Assembly: GCA_020746995.1 (NCBI GenBank)
Contig: JAGPXD010000001.1
Location: 3,472,001 to 3,536,000 of the forward strand
Length of the DNA: 64,000 nucleotides
From: Plectosphaerella cucumerina
Taxonomy: Eukaryota > Ascomycota > Sordariomycetes > Glomerellales > Plectosphaerellaceae
Reading direction: 5' to 3'
This document shows positions 41,512 to 55,345 of the stretch, piece after piece. The notes beneath the pieces are model-generated. The model worked only from the letters and a program-made list of their open reading frames with translations. It searched no databases and was not told the origin of the DNA. Both the position numbers and the translations under genes were made by a program. Position 1 is the first letter of the stretch; each line of letters opens with the position of its first letter.

Positions 41512-44500
41512 GATGTGTAGATCCGACAAGGAGTCGCAATGAGGGCGTCGCTTGAGACTGGAAATCTGGTCGTCTTCCACTGTTCTTGTCGGTCTTGCCT
41601 TAGTAATTTGACCTGCCCGAATCAAGATGGTCCAGTGCAGTGGGCAAATCAGGATCGCCATTGGGTCCTAGGTAGGCTCCCACTGTGGATACTAACTCCT
41701 TTTGGCGCTCCTTCCCGACCGAACCCAGGCCGACTCGACATCGAGATAGGTGGCCAGCTATCTCACCGGAGAAAGCAAACCAAATACTTGTACACGGCGT
41801 CGGTTGGACCGAAATTCTTCAAGTTCTGAGGCCTCCCCGGTTGCCACATCTACGAATGGAAGAAAGGCTTCTTACACTTCTCTTAATGGATGTACCTAGG
41901 TGGGAATTCCAACCTGAACGGTAAATCCCCCGCCTGCTTTCAATTACCCAACAACGGTAGGCGCCAGGGCCAATGTCATAAGCAGAATACTGTTGTCGCC
42001 CATTTTGCCCACCTAGTCCCCTCGAATTCGCCCTGACTTCCTTGGATACGCCCGAACAGAGTCCCCGGAGCAGACTTCGGTGTGAACGTGGTACAGTGGA
42101 CGAGTCCGGCGGCAGGCCCGACGGGCCGTTACTGACGAATCAAGACGAAGATGACGAAGGAGTTCAGCGACACTTTTGGATACGGTCATGCTCAAGATAC
42201 ACGCACGCGGGTTGCAGTTGAATGATTCAAGGGACAGTCCATCTTCGCCGTGCCCCGAGTGCCCAGTTGAGTCTTGACTGTAGCAACGATACCTCATCGT
42301 AGTACCCGGCACGCGCTGATTGTTTGCTCTGTCGATTGACCTGAAGCCAACAACACAGTCATCATTGGAATATTCAGGATGCACTTATCTTTGAAGTATA
42401 TACTTATTCAATCCGCCGCAACCACACATTTCCATCCTCCGCAGGAATTATCAGCATACAACAACGGCATTCCCAAACGTGCAGCCTGCGTGCCCCCCCA
42501 TTCCCATCGTTCCTGATCGCAAATGTGTCACCCGCCCCACTTTCCGCACCTTCCCGCGGCGGGGCACCTTCCCACGACAAGCTGTGGCGTGGGAAGCTCT
42601 GCCCCGCGCCCTCTTCTGATTGGCCGCCTACCGCCCAAGGCTGGCTGATCTGACTCACCCCACCAACCAGGGTCCCAACCTACAAAACCACGAAAAAAAA
42701 TCCCCGAGCTTTTCCTTTTCTCCCCTTTCCCCCCCATCAGCCAAGTCGACATTTGAGCAGGTTGCGCTTCGATGCCCACAAACAGAGAGTCTGCGCAAGC
42801 AGTCTCTCGTCTCTTTCGGGAACCCCTTCCGGCATGCGAGTAAATTCGGAGTATTCTCTATCTCTTCCTTGTCCCCTCGTGGGACCTGGAACACACCACC
42901 CAATGTCTCCTCGCGTCCTCGGGCGCGGGCGATGACGGGTCTGCCCGCGAGGGTCTGGCGCGTCTCTGCGCTTGCAAGTGGCATCAGAAATCTCAGAGCC
43001 CGGGAGAGGGGAGAGGCGGGACGGAGGGGGGTTCTTCGGGGCCTTTCTCTCGACTGCTTCTTCTTTTCCTTTCGGTGTCCTCTATGGGAAGCCTTTGCGG
43101 AGATTGTACACGGTACTTGAGTGCGATGCGCAACTTGCGAGTGTCCCTCGGGTCTCCTTCGGGGGATTCGACGGCCTTGCAAAATTCGATTCCGATTATT
43201 CGCTCAGAAGTCGACTTGGCTGGTCTTTTTTCTTCTTTAGTAAGTCCTCCGAGCTTGATGCTCCAACCTGCCTGGTTCAAGGATACTGCTAACGGGGGTG
43301 GGCTTTGTGACTTGTCCCAAAGCTAGGGCGCGACGACGACGGACGATGACGGCGACGGGCGACACTGCATCGACAATACATCAGGGGTCTGGGTTGGGTG
43401 CGGTCGCTGTCGCGGGCGAGGATGTTGTGCTGGTCTGGAGGATGTCTGGGTCTACACGGTCTACACGGGATTGTTCATGCATATGCTGTTGGCAGTCATC
43501 AAGAAACAGGAACGCCGTTGGCGACGGATCAATCTTGTATCTGCCCGCAATGGTTTCAATCCGGGTCGCCCAAATACATCCCCCCAAACCTGTCGTCCTC
43601 CGTCATCTTCACATGATCTTCAGCCTCACACCGCAAACGTTCACGCCATGTGGCCGCCGGCTAAACCGAGACACCAACGATCCAGGCACCGTTAATACCC
43701 GCCCTCAGAAATGCCCGGCCAACGCGTGGCGTCAATCCAGCTCTTCCCCATCCGTCCATCAAGCAGAGTTTCGCTAGCCCGGCGCGCCGCCCAGCCAAGA
43801 GACACGCCTTTCCCCCTCGCGTCAACAGCTTCACGAGAAACATCCGTCAACTTTCACATGAATCGCTTTTCTTTTCTTTCATTTAGGGGCAGATTCGCAC
43901 CCGCAACACGATGGTCCGATCTCGCCTGCCATCCATGCACACCCAGCAGCGGCCCCTGAGTCCCGCCCCGCAGGACAACTTCAGACGGACCATCCACCTC
44001 CCGATGCGATGAAACCATCTCTAATTTGTTCCTCGTCGCAAGACGAGCAGGACGGGTGACGGGTCGCAGCATTCCCCCCTCCAAAACAATGAGACACCCA
44101 GCTGCAGAGGTTAATTCCAGTCCCCCCCTCTGGTGGCCGCCGGTTCCCCATATTAATCCCTCCAGACCGCCACAGCTCCACGCTCCAGTCGTGTCGTGTC
44201 GCCCGCGCCGCGGCGGCGCATGACGGCGTGGGATCGCCCCGATCGTCCCGCCCACCAACTGGCTGCCAGGAGGGGCAGCCGCAGTGTCGCATCCGGATCG
44301 CCCCTGATCGGCGACCCGGCCTCGCCCTCCGGATCAGCGAACGAATGCCCATCACCATCACGATCGACCAGCCTCGCCCAGAAGGTTACTCAACTTTGTC
44401 TTGATTTTTGACTACCTGTTGTTGCCCTGGTGTCATCAAATCTTGCTCATTCCCAAACATTTCCTGCCACATGAGTCTACCGGCCTCCCAACCGTCGTGT

Positions 44501-44804
44501 CCAGTCAAGCCGTCAATGAGCGGCCGTGGATATAATGCAATTGTTGATCCTATAATGCAGTGCGCGGGCGGGGCCCAAACGGTGCCCCGAATCCCCAGAT
44601 GCCGCTGTCTGTCGGCCGTCGACCTGATCCTGGTCGGATGCAATGCTGAATTATAACAAGGGGATGAGGTGAAGGAAATAAAAACAATCGCTGTCCGTTG
44701 TTGATGCATTGGGGGGTGCTCTCCAAGCCCCCCGCGCCGTCTGGGTATCATCCTCTGCCGCGGCGTCTTTTCGTCGTGTCATGTGACCTCTTGTCATGTG
44801 CCCC
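41512..44804. other. Gene-free stretch, 3.3 kb
   Basis: Between the Clr5/C2H2 gene and the ELL-like gene. Frames of up to 166 codons exist but lack domains, codon bias or splice support. Homopolymer-rich patches (A8 and C7 near 42692-42735) resemble promoter or leader sequence, but no gene follows on that strand. A non-coding transcript is possible and cannot be shown from sequence. Confidence 0.45.
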
Positions 44805-47073
44805 CTAGGCCACGGCAATGGCAGGCGGGCACTCCTTGTAGATCTCCGCCTTGAGCCTGGCCAGCGAATCCCGCAAGTGCTCGAGGTCCTCGATCTTGCT
44901 CCGAGGAGGGTGGTCCATGCTGGAGATCTCGCGGTGCAGGTTGGCGTACTTGGCGTACCGTGTCTTGAAGATCGAAGCCTTCTTGACAAGCGCCGGCTCG
45001 ATCATCTTGCGTCGCTTCGCCACGATGCTGCTGTCGGCTGAGCTGGTCGTGCTTCCCTTGCTCGAGAGTCCGTCATCCGATGTGTCGGCGGAAATCTTGC
45101 GCTTGCGGCCGACGATAGGATCCGGGGGCGGGTGTCGGCGCTGCTGCTCGAGGTCCGATGCGTTGGTCGGGGGCGAGGACGCGAGAGGCGAAGACTTGAC
45201 CGGCGACGTGTTCTTGGTGCTCTTGAACGAGATGCTGCCGTTCGTACCGCTGCCACGAGATCCCTGCGAGTCGCTGGCTGCCGGCCGGTGCTTGAGTGCA
45301 ACGGGAGCCTTGATCGGAGCCCTCTCCACCTCTCTGGCGGGCTTGGGCTTGATCCTCTTGGCGAGGGGACGTCCCGAGCTTGAGCTGCTCTCAGCATCCT
45401 GCTCATCCTCCTCACGCCGGCGCTTTGTAGGCTGGGGCGAGGGCACCGGCTTGGCTCGCTCGACTGGTCGCTCGACAGGCTTAGCCTTCTGCTTAGGCTT
45501 CGACACCGCAGCCCGCTCGACAGGCTTGGGAGCTGGACGGGGTGCGGGCGAAGGCTTCTTGTTCCGGGCTGCCGCCGTAACACTGGCCATGGGCTTCTCG
45601 GAGGAGTCCGAGTCGGAGTCGATGACATACTCTTCCGAAAGGAACTTGCCCGTCTTGGCCGGCACAGGAAGCGCCCTCTCCGTCCTGTCCTTGGCCGCCT
45701 TGCTCTGCATCGGCTTCGGGGTGCTTGCCTTGGGCTTCGCAGAAAGGAGCTTGGGCGCAGGCTTCTTCTTGGCCGGCAGCGGCTGCGAGCTGGACCGTCC
45801 CACACTCTCCGAGCCGTCAAGCTTCAGGACGTCTTCGGCTCCCGTGTCGCTTGCTCCGTCGACCTTGATCTTGGGTGCCGCGGCCACGCTGGCCGACACC
45901 TTGGCGATGTTTGCCTGCACCCTGCTGAGGTGCTTTCCCTTGCCGCGCTCCTCCTTGGGAAGCAGCTTTTCCCAAGGGGCTTCCTCCAGGCCCAGTCGTG
46001 TCCTGTCGAAGATCTTGACAGCGCGGTCGATGGCGTTTTGGCGATCGTCTTGTGAGTCGTAGTCGTATCTCCAGACATCGAGCTCCTTCCAGTACATCTT
46101 CTTGAGGGCCCATGAGTCGGATGCCGAGAGGTAGTCTGCGACCTTTTCCAGTGTCGTCTTGAAGTCGTCGGCCGGGCCACTCCACTTGCCCTCAAGGTAT
46201 GAGGTGGTGCGGTCCTCAGCCGCAAGCTCGTGCACGATCATGGTCCTCTGGCCCTTGGCCTTGTCCATCGACTGTCGGGAGGCGGCGCCGTAGCCTGGGT
46301 TGAGTGAGGGAGAGCCGACGGCGGTCAGTGCGGGCGAGTTGGGACGGGACCCGCCCTTGTTGTAGGAGGCCACGCTCGACAGGTACTTTGACTTGGCAGC
46401 GGGCTTGGTCGAAACGTTCTTCGGCATTGTCTCAAGGATGTTCGTGCTGCAGCTTGGTTAGCCATGAGCCCTTCCCTCGACAGGCAAGCCTGCCAGTAGG
46501 GCAACACATACTGCTTCCTTGAAGCCTCTGCGGCGGCAATGGAGTTCTGTAGCGTCTCAAGATCCGAGTCCCGCGAGGAGGACACGGATGAGGACGTTGC
46601 ATTCCTAGGCCGCCCATTGTGTTCCGCCAGGTCTGGTCGTGGCGACGTCGGCTTTTGCCAGAGAGAAGAGATCGACGGGATACGAGAGGCCCGCTTTGTG
46701 GACTCGAAGGGTTTCGTGAGGTAAATGTCGAGAGGGTATTGTTCGGTGGAGGGGGTGGGAGTGTGGGATTGCGAGCCGAAGAGAAACGTCTGGGAGGGAA
46801 GTACGTGTTAGTACTAGGCGTCATTTCCGAGACCGCGACGGGTGCCCGCGGTTGCGTCTCGGGAGGCCGCTGAAGGCCAGGACTGGACTTGATGCTTACC
46901 GGGCTGCTTCCCAGAGAGAGCTGGATGTCCTCGCCGTTCTGGACGCACTTGATCATGTCCTCAATCACATTGTCGGACAGAGTCAGGGCGAATGCCTGGG
47001 TTGGTACGCCCTGCGATGCACCACCTGAGCTCTCCAGCTGGAGGCCGGTGTCGGGCACTCTGAGAGATGCCAT
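44805..47073 (-). CDS. RNA polymerase II elongation factor ELL-like protein
   Basis: Three exons on the minus strand: 47073-46900, 46789-46512 and 46446-44805, giving 697 aa. The N-terminus resembles fungal ELL: FALTLSDNVIEDMIKCVQNG, then EDIQLSLGSSPTFLFGSQSH. ELL factors suppress pausing of RNA polymerase II and form the super-elongation complex. Residues about 240-300 form a folded block (WSGPADDFKTTLEKVADYLS, KELDVWRYDYDSQDDRQNAI). A long Lys/Pro/Ser-rich region follows. The C-terminal 60 residues (FKTRYAKYANLHREISS to LKAEIYKECPP) recall the occludin/ELL homology helix pair. Both introns keep frame; the first has a TACTAAC branch point. The assignment rests on both ends, not on the disordered middle. 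Confidence 0.78.
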
Positions 47074-47803
47074 GATTGCTGAGGGTATGAATGTGTATGA
47101 CAAGGGATCGAGAATTGTTGGATCGAGGTAAGAGTTTTGGTTCGAGGAGGTCGGAGGTGGAGGAGTAAAGCCCGAAGGCCCAGGGTTTTGAGGTGGTAGG
47201 TCGGTCGGCGTCGAGGCTTGAGGTGGCTTGTCGGAACCAAGTGAATTTTCGAGCGGCCGGGAAGGATGCTTAAGTTTGCAGCAAAGTGACTGGCAGTCAC
47301 ATGGTCGTTGGGGGCGAGGCACAATTACGGTTTTGTACCAAGTGAATGGGAGAGGGGGAGGTGAACCAGGTGGGTGGGCGCGGCGCCTGATTCCTGATTC
47401 CTGAGGTTCAGCGGCCTTTTGGCACAATGGACAATGGGGGCCAGCGGCAGAACAGGCCGACTGTACGAGGGCCCGGGGAGTGATTCAGAAGTAACAATGA
47501 GACGGGACGGGACGAGTACTAGAGGGGAGAGGGCAAGCAATGCGGCCAAAAGGTGAGGCGGTAGCCAGAGCGAGGTTGAGAGGAGACGAGGAGGATGGCC
47601 GGAGGAGAGGACGAGGCACACCTAGAAGCGACCTGACTGATGGAGTCGGGTCGGGTGGAGTGGAGAGGCACTGGCAGAGAGCGAGCCAGAGGCAGAGGCA
47701 CGGGTCACCGTGTGGAGAGACTGGCTTGGTTTGGTACCCGGTGCTGGGTGCTGGTGCGGGTGCCAGGCGCAGGCAGGCAAAGCAGGGCCAGCCCAGCCAG
47801 ACC

Positions 47804-47860
47804 GGGGGGGAGGGGAGGGGGGCAGGTGGGTGGGCGGGAAAGGTGAGGTGAGGTGAGGTG
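47804..47860 (+). repeat. G-rich tract with AGGTG repeats
   Basis: Runs of 7, 4, 6, 3, 3 and 3 Gs between 47804 and 47838 meet the usual G-quadruplex pattern. Four AGGTG units follow at 47841-47860. It lies about 730 bp upstream of the ELL-like start. Confidence 0.7.
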
Positions 47861-48440
47861 CACAGCAAGCCGACAGGGTAGGGTACTGTACCTGCGGGAC
47901 TCAAGGTACATACCAAGGTACGGTACCGGGCGACCACGCCTCGTGGAGGGCGCGCTGGCATGGTGCAGTCGTACCCGCGACCAGTAGCGCACGCCGAAAG
48001 GTACATCCCTCTCACCTCTAGGCTCCACGGTGACAGAGTTCCCGGTGGAGATCGAGGCGTGCGCCCCAGGGCCCGGCGGGCGTGGCCACAGGAAACTATT
48101 GGGCGCGAGCACACAGGGAGGCCGTCCTTTTTCGCACCCGGTCTATTCGCTACCGCCTGCTGTGACGGGCCAAAATGCTATTGCTGGGTGGTGTTCATCT
48201 TGCTCCTCGGATCAGATTTGAGTCAGGGCCCCCGTCACCATTTGGTTTGACGGCCTTCATTGCGGCCGCCGCGCCTCATATTCTTCGTTGTCCACGGGGG
48301 CCGAGCAATATGGTCCAGAGTCAAGCAGAGGGCCAAGTCAGGGCCCATGAGTTGGCCGTGTTTCCTGACCGAGGGCAAGGCAAGGCACATTGTTCGGCGA
48401 GTTGCAAAGAAGCTGGATGACGGACGCCGCGTCGCGCGTC

Positions 48441-48442
<2 letters not shown>

Positions 48443-48489
<47 letters not shown>
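48443..48489. repeat. GT dinucleotide microsatellite
   Basis: An uninterrupted run of 47 bases of alternating G and T, about 23 units. Confidence 0.97.
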
Positions 48490-48490
<1 letters not shown>

Positions 48491-51400
48491 CAGAGCACTT
48501 CCGGTGTGGCACTCAATGACCGCTGTCCTGACAACTCTGGCCCGCCGCCGATTGTCTCGCCGGATGGCATACCGAACGAAACAAACCTCCCGAGGAGGGG
48601 GGGCAATCCTTTTGTCACCCGCGTTCCGTCGCTTGCCAGTGCTGGCTGGAAACGCAACGGCGACCGCTGCCCACGTCTGACCTCTTTCATCGCCGCACGT
48701 GGTTGACCCTGGTTGCTTTGTGACGCCGACGGGCTCTGCAGCCAGCAGGCCAGCCAGGCCAGCAGCAATCCGCCGCCCCTCCCCGACTCCCCTGTTCCCC
48801 CCAATCCCGTCATGGGACGAACGCGGCGGCCATCCGCGTGACGGGGAAGTGTAACTTGAAACCCGGCATGTCTACGGGCCTGACAGTACGTACGTACACC
48901 TTTGTGTGTGTTCTTCTGCTGCAAGAATGTCCTGGATTCGAGTTTGGTGTTCTACGAGCATCGATATTACAAAGACTGTCCCCGCCCTGACGGTCCGTTC
49001 TGGAGGGGGGAGAGCCTGAGAGGGAGGGATGGCCAGGGGGGTCCGGAACGGCAAGCGAGCGAGCGCCGGCCGGCCTTGCGGGTTCGGGACAGGAACAGGC
49101 GAGAGATCTTGGCGCAGCTGATTCATCATCAGGTCGAGAGGTGAAGCCGGGAGAGGGGCCCCGGCACACAGTCGTGGGAAGGGTGTTCCTGGCTGTCAAC
49201 CAGTCTGGTCCAGTCACTCGGATTGGGACCGCCGGGTCTCCCGCGCTGCAGCTGGCGGCTGATTGATGGATGCCCTGGGCGACTCACATTTTCTGTCAGC
49301 CACGACGACCAGGTTGTCTTGCCGCCTGTCTCAGCAGCGCATTGCGGCCCTGGCAGCCCGGCAGGGCGATCATGGTCTGTGGCACACACGGATGTGCCTC
49401 GCGTGCCACTTCCTTCCACAGCGATGGCTCGTCGGGCTGCGATCCTCGACAACAACCTCTGCCAGCAGTGTTGCTTTGCTCTATTCTGCCTGCTGCGCCG
49501 GCCTCGGCACGGGCGGGCAAGAAGGGATACCACGCCTCGATACAATCTAAGCCGGTACAAGTATAGAACGGGCCGCCCCAGAGAGGCAAGGCACGAAGGC
49601 AAGGGGTCCCTCTTGTCAGTGCTGGAGCGGGCCTGCGGTGCATCGGCGGTGGAGCGGCTGCCATGAGGCCTCGTCGTCCCGCGGGGGGCGCTCAGGGCAG
49701 TGGGCACGGAGACAGCATCAGTCCTCAACGGACCAGTCGGCCGTCGCTAGCCAGTCTTTAGTGCCCACTCTCCCGGGATGACCTGCTGAGGTGGACTGAT
49801 GAGGTGTGGTCGGAGATGAGGAATAGCACTCTGAAGAAAGTGAGCTTTCTGATACACGGCCTTTTGCTTCAAGTTGCAAAAAAGGGGACGCGGTTATGGG
49901 AAGGGGGCGGCATGGAGACCGTCCGTGTGGTTCTGGCCCTGGGGCAGGGCGATTGCTGTGACAAGGGAAATTGACGTCGATCTCCCCGACGTATCGGGTC
50001 GCCAGGCTGTTCTTTCTTTTTCGCCTTCGTCCGAGTGCTGCCCTGCTTGTGCTTGAAGGACGACACAGTCGTGTGGGCGTATGTTGCTGCAGCTCGGAAC
50101 TGTCCTCGCAGCCACAAGCTGCACATGACCGTTTCCCCGAGTCCAGTGCTCTCTGACATCACCAGAAGGCCCTTGTTGGGGGAAGCCCGCCCTGTGTGGT
50201 CCCCTGAGATGTCTCCTGGCAGAGGAAAATGGATGTCTGCAGGGATCGATCGGCCATAGGATGCCGAGAGCGGGACGGGACTGCCAATGCCAGGTGATGC
50301 CAGGAGTTCCAATACCAATGCCCTCCGGTCGGGCTTGGATGAATTTAATCTGAGTCCATCGCTCCAGGTGCCGCGGAAGTAACCTCAGATTCAAGCTTGA
50401 ACTTAGGCCGAAAAGAAAGTGTGTTTCCCACGCCGGATCGGAAGTTGAACCCGAACGGCCCTGTGCAGCGTACCACTCGCTGGCAAGTGGCAGTTCCATG
50501 AATTCCGGCGGGAGGCGGGAAGACGTGGAGGACAGGCACTCATCCAACACTGGACTGTGAAGCACTGCAGGCCGCGCCGGGCCCTGTTCCAATTTTTCCC
50601 CGGGTGAGCCAGAGACGTGGAGCGCTGAGCTACCTAAGGAAGACTGAACTGGTTGTGGCTGATTCCGACATGGGCGTGGCCCCCGCTCGAGGGGTGTGGA
50701 CGCACGAAGCCACCGCTGCACTTGATGGGCTAGTTCGGCGGGAGCGTCGCCGTGGGACCCACGGCGTGGGTGGGATGGGTACGGTAGGGTCCTGCGACTT
50801 TGGGAAGGCACCGGATGTACATGTCGTCGTCGGTACCTCCCGGGACCAAAGTGGGCATCAGAGGGGAAAGACGGGCTTCGGACGACGGGCGGCGAGACCG
50901 GCGCTGGCTGAAGATTTGGCTCGGATGGTGTGTTGAAGCTCTATCTCTACATGTGAATTGGAAAAGGAGGGCATTGACAGACAATGAGGTCCATCGATGC
51001 CTGGCGGTCCACGTCCCGTCCCTTCGACCTCGACACCCCGGCAAGCGCAGTGGACTCGAAGGGGGCAGAGCTGTGAGAGAGCAAGGGCAGCCCGACTCGG
51101 AGTCGGAGGTACCCTCCCTGCGGTGACACGCTCCAGGAGTGACATTGACAGCGCCCCCCGACCCACCGGCACCAGTGCCTGCTTGCCTGCTGCCCGTTGT
51201 TCCTGGTCGTGTGCCGCTGCTGCGCTGCGCTGTACATTACATCGCGGCTGGGCTGGCAGTGACTCGGAAAGCGCGTGGGATGTCGTGGTTGCCCGCTGAG
51301 TGATGCCCGCCCGCGCCTCTGACGCCCAGCGTCTGCTCCCCCGATGTACCTCCGCCATTCTTCTCGTCGTCTTCTTCTTCTTCACGAGATACCTGCATGG

Positions 51401-54400
51401 AATACATGGAATGGCCCAAAAAGGCCACCCCTTTTCCCTCCCCAGCCAGCCTGCCCCCAGGCGCCCAGAGGCTGCGAATAGCCCGTGAAAGGTCAACTGA
51501 AACACCCGACTCGAGTGTCGAGTTGAGGCACCCGCCTTTCTGCCTGCCCAGCAAAATACGACGGGGGCCGCTGTCTGGCCTGTGCCCTCCCGTTCCCACT
51601 GCCCACCGTGGGCACTGGACCTGGGCCTGACTTACTCAGATGCTTGTTCCTGTCACGGTCCTGTCCTCTCGGAATGGAAGCTCCCGCATCTCCTCGGTGT
51701 GCTGTTCCAAGTACGAGCATCCTTCTGGAGAGGTCGCACCAGATCCTCTTAACGCAGGGCCAGAGAGTACTACTTGGTAAAGATATCAGTACTCGTAAAC
51801 GGCCCGTCTGTTAGACACCCATCCAAGCCATCCCATTTTTAGTCGCAGCGACAGACAGGTCAGGCTCGCCCGCGCCATTTCTGACGCCTCTTGCCCTGCC
51901 CGCCCCGTCGTGTCACCCTTCGTATCAGACAGAACGAGAGACATCCTTCAGGAGTGCCGTTCGGGACGCACGCGCGCATGTCTTGCAACGACACCCCTCA
52001 GTTTACCCGATCCGCTCTCTGTGTCTGCATCTGCTCTCTGCACTCTGCCTTTGGGAACTGGAACTCAAGGTACTGTAGGAGATGTTGCCTTGCCATTGAG
52101 CATCAACCTCGTCTCAAGACAAGTCCGTCTGACTCGGCCTGGACCTGCACCGGATCCCTCTCCGGGGCACCTCGCTTCTTAACGGCGGCACCGGTAGGGC
52201 TGTGCTGGACCTCCGAGGCCCATTGCCATTCATGCTGCTACTGTACCAAGCACACACACCCAGTCCTCTGTCGTCAGCAATGAATGGTCGGCTGGGCTCA
52301 ATCACTCCAATTGCCATGCGCCCCTCTCGTCGATTCCCGTCCCTCCAGTCTCACCCTCACACACCTCTGACGAATTCTTCCTTATTTCGCGAGGCGCCGG
52401 CCCCCAGCAGCAGCAGCCAGGCTCACTCCTCGAACACCTCTGCCCCTCAAACTCCTGTCCCCTGGCCTCATGTCATCAAGAAACCTTAACTGCCAGCTGC
52501 TATGCTTCTAGATCGGCCAGCCCTCGCCCCACCGTTCCGCCGCCATTTGCTGTACGAGCAGGTACTACGAGGGGACGAGGGACGAGGGGGCCGCCTCCGA
52601 CGAAAGCAGCCTCTGATGCATCCCATTTTGGGATGAAGCCCTGTCTTGCAACCACACGAACCGTCCGTACCTAAAGTTCGTGCCCCCCAGTCGGCGAACC
52701 CGGGCTGACGGGATGAGCCCGGCCTATGACATGCCTCAGCCAGGTAGTACGACACCCGGCCTCACATTCAGCCAGCCAGCAAGCCGGCAAGACCAGACAG
52801 ACCATCAAATTCAAAGCTTGCGGGGCCCTTATTGACGACGCTGGGCATCGGGCGTTGCTGCAGCGAAATAGCGCTCACGGGTTGGCCCAATGTCACCGAC
52901 CTTTTCTCTCCGTGTGACCGTCGCCGTGGCCATCCATGATATGACATGACCAGAGCAAAGTATCTACCCCTCTCTCCCTCGTGTCTTCTTGCCGACTCGG
53001 CACAATTGCTTTCCATCCCACATGGCCTCTCTTTTCCCGCGCAAACTTCCGGCTACTCGTACATCTGGATGTAGATACCCCGCGTGGCATGTACAATGTA
53101 CATGCCACCCTACGAATACAATACCTGTCCACCCTCCACGCCGGCCACGATGCGATGCGGGCTAACGAGTCCGGACCAGCCCGCGCCTCAACTGGGATGG
53201 CCGTTTCCAAGAATGGCCTGGCCATTGTAAAATCACCATCCCGCTGCCCGTGATTGGCCTCGTGCCCGCCTTCACCCGTGCGTGGGTTCAAGTTCTGGGC
53301 ACCACACTAAAGAGCGGTAGCACCGTTCAAGCGCCGGTCGAGCAGCCTTGGCGCCGTCGTGACCGTCTCCCGCCACCCGACTTGCACAGTTGTGTTGAGT
53401 GAGGCATTGGGGCTGCTGGAGGGAAGCACACTTGCTGCCCTTTTCTTGTAGACCATCCCGGGGAGAAGACCGGTATCATGGCAACAGTGTGGCCATGTCG
53501 AGATATGGTGCCACCGTGATGTCGATGATGGTGCCATGCCTTTCCGCTCCACCTGGTTATGCGCCCTCAATCCTTGAACATCCACAACTGTCGGTCACTA
53601 AGAGGAACCACCGCCTCCAAAAGATCGACAGCAACCGCTCCTTCAGGTGTCTGGGTGCCCGCGGCGTGGACTGTGCTTCGGTTCCCAGCCCGGACCGGGC
53701 CACGCCAGAGAGCACGTCCAGCCGCCCACACAACCACCACCGCACCCTCCACCACCACGACGATCCGGCCGGACTGTTGACGAAAACCACCCCGGCGGAC
53801 CCTGAGATGCCCGTGACCTCGATCTGGGCAGGATCACCCTTGTCGATCTCGCGTGCGCCGTCGCCCTGCTAGCCGTCATCCTGATCTCGCCTCCCTTCAC
53901 CGACATCTCATTGCGAGGTATCAGATCCACGATGTGAATTTAGAATCTTCAAAGGATAGCCACAGCTCAAGAGAAACAAACCCCCGTTCCTTCCTCGACA
54001 TTACACCGCGGTGCAGAATCCAGGAACACCTTCCCGTTGCATCCAAGACCTTGCAGCTCCGAGCTACTCCTGCAGGCCGCCTCCAACCACCCACCCACCG
54101 CCTGCTGCGCGCACAGGGGACCGGGGTTGGAAGAGGAGAGGGGGGAACAACTTCCGACTTGTTCCTCGCCTCCGAAGCGAATGGCTGAGCGGATGGATGG
54201 TCAGGAAAGCAAGCTGCTCGCTCGCCTGCTTGCTTTCTAATGCTTTGGGTGTGCATTCTTCAGACGGGGGGACCCATCGTCCTGCAGACGGCCAGCGATG
54301 GGCGAGAAAAAGCGCCCCCCCAAGACTGTGGTTCCGCAACATGATCGGCCCGTCCACGTTTTTGTTCTCTTCCCGCCGTCCGTCCGCGTGGCATTGGAGT

Positions 54401-55345
54401 TGCCGATCAGCACGATCTTCCCGTCCCACGCAATACGCTCCACGGCGCCGTCCCCAAGGTCCGCGAGGGAGGCAAGGCAAGAGCTTTGCAAATATCTTGA
54501 AGCTGGCTGGAAAAAACTACGTCTTGCTCACGGGAACACATCAGTTCAGGTGAGGAGTCGCCGGCGGCAGTCGCGGCCGGTACCGGACAGGCCGCACTTC
54601 GGGCAGTTGTGAGCCACGACAGCCCGACATTGCTGGCAGTGCCCCTCTCCCGGGTGCGAGGTTCGGGTGGGGAAGAGGACTATTGAACCGGCGGCCCAGT
54701 TTAGCTCCCGGCCGAGGCATCGACTCGGGAGGGGTGGGTAGGTGTGGGGGATCGTGACTCTTGCTTCTCGCGGAGACGATTCTTCTAGAGAGCTCCCAGA
54801 CCGACTACAAATTCAGACCTTGCTGTCTGACAGGTCGCATGCTGGCGCCCGGAGACGTTGTGCTTGCGTGACCGCGATGTCTCCAATGGACTTCATGTCA
54901 TATCTCACTGGCTCCAGTGCAGCATCGCGGGGCTGCGGGTTGCTGTGTAGCTTTGGCGGTGTGTCTGCATCTGGTTCCATGCCTGATGCCCAATGTATGG
55001 ATGACTCGACAGCCCAGCTTCTCGCAGTATCAGAATCCTGGACGATGTATAGTGTCAGGGTCCTGGACAATGTGCACCATGCGAAGACGATCAAGGATCA
55101 ATGGCTGCACATTTCATTGTCCTGCCGAGGCGAGACCTCGAAAAGCTTGGGCAGCCGTCCTCGACCTCTTTCTTAAGTATGCGCCCCAACGTAGAAAATC
55201 AAGCCGTGACATTCGTTTACCATTTTGCCCGTCCATACACAAATACACCGACGAAGCACCAAGAAAACATCGCTGCCGTGGGTCTTGATGGATATCGTGT
55301 GCTCGTCGAGGGAGAGGGGTTCGGCCTCTGGTCTTCGCTCATCGT

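Larger units (their letters stand above)
47074..55345. other. Gene-free stretch, 8.3 kb
   Basis: Between the ELL-like start and the dynein light chain stop. I found no domain-bearing or spliceable frame. The longest frame (305 codons, minus strand 49894-50811) is of low complexity and unlike any family I know. The stretch holds a GT microsatellite and a G-rich tract. No tRNA or rRNA was recognised. It is too long for an ordinary ELL promoter, so unannotated non-coding transcripts or a regulatory region are plausible. Confidence 0.45.

Noticed and set aside
42620..43120. 166-codon plus-strand frame
   Set aside because: Low-complexity start and Arg/Ser-rich end; no domain and no splice pattern.
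49894..50811. 305-codon minus-strand frame in the gene-free stretch
   Set aside because: Long, but Pro/Ser/Arg-rich with no domain, and other frames there are also open. Not enough to call a gene without transcripts.
53284..53310. tRNA-like B-box GGGTTCAAGTTC
   Set aside because: The last base of the box does not fit and no T-arm, acceptor stem or A-box can be folded around it.
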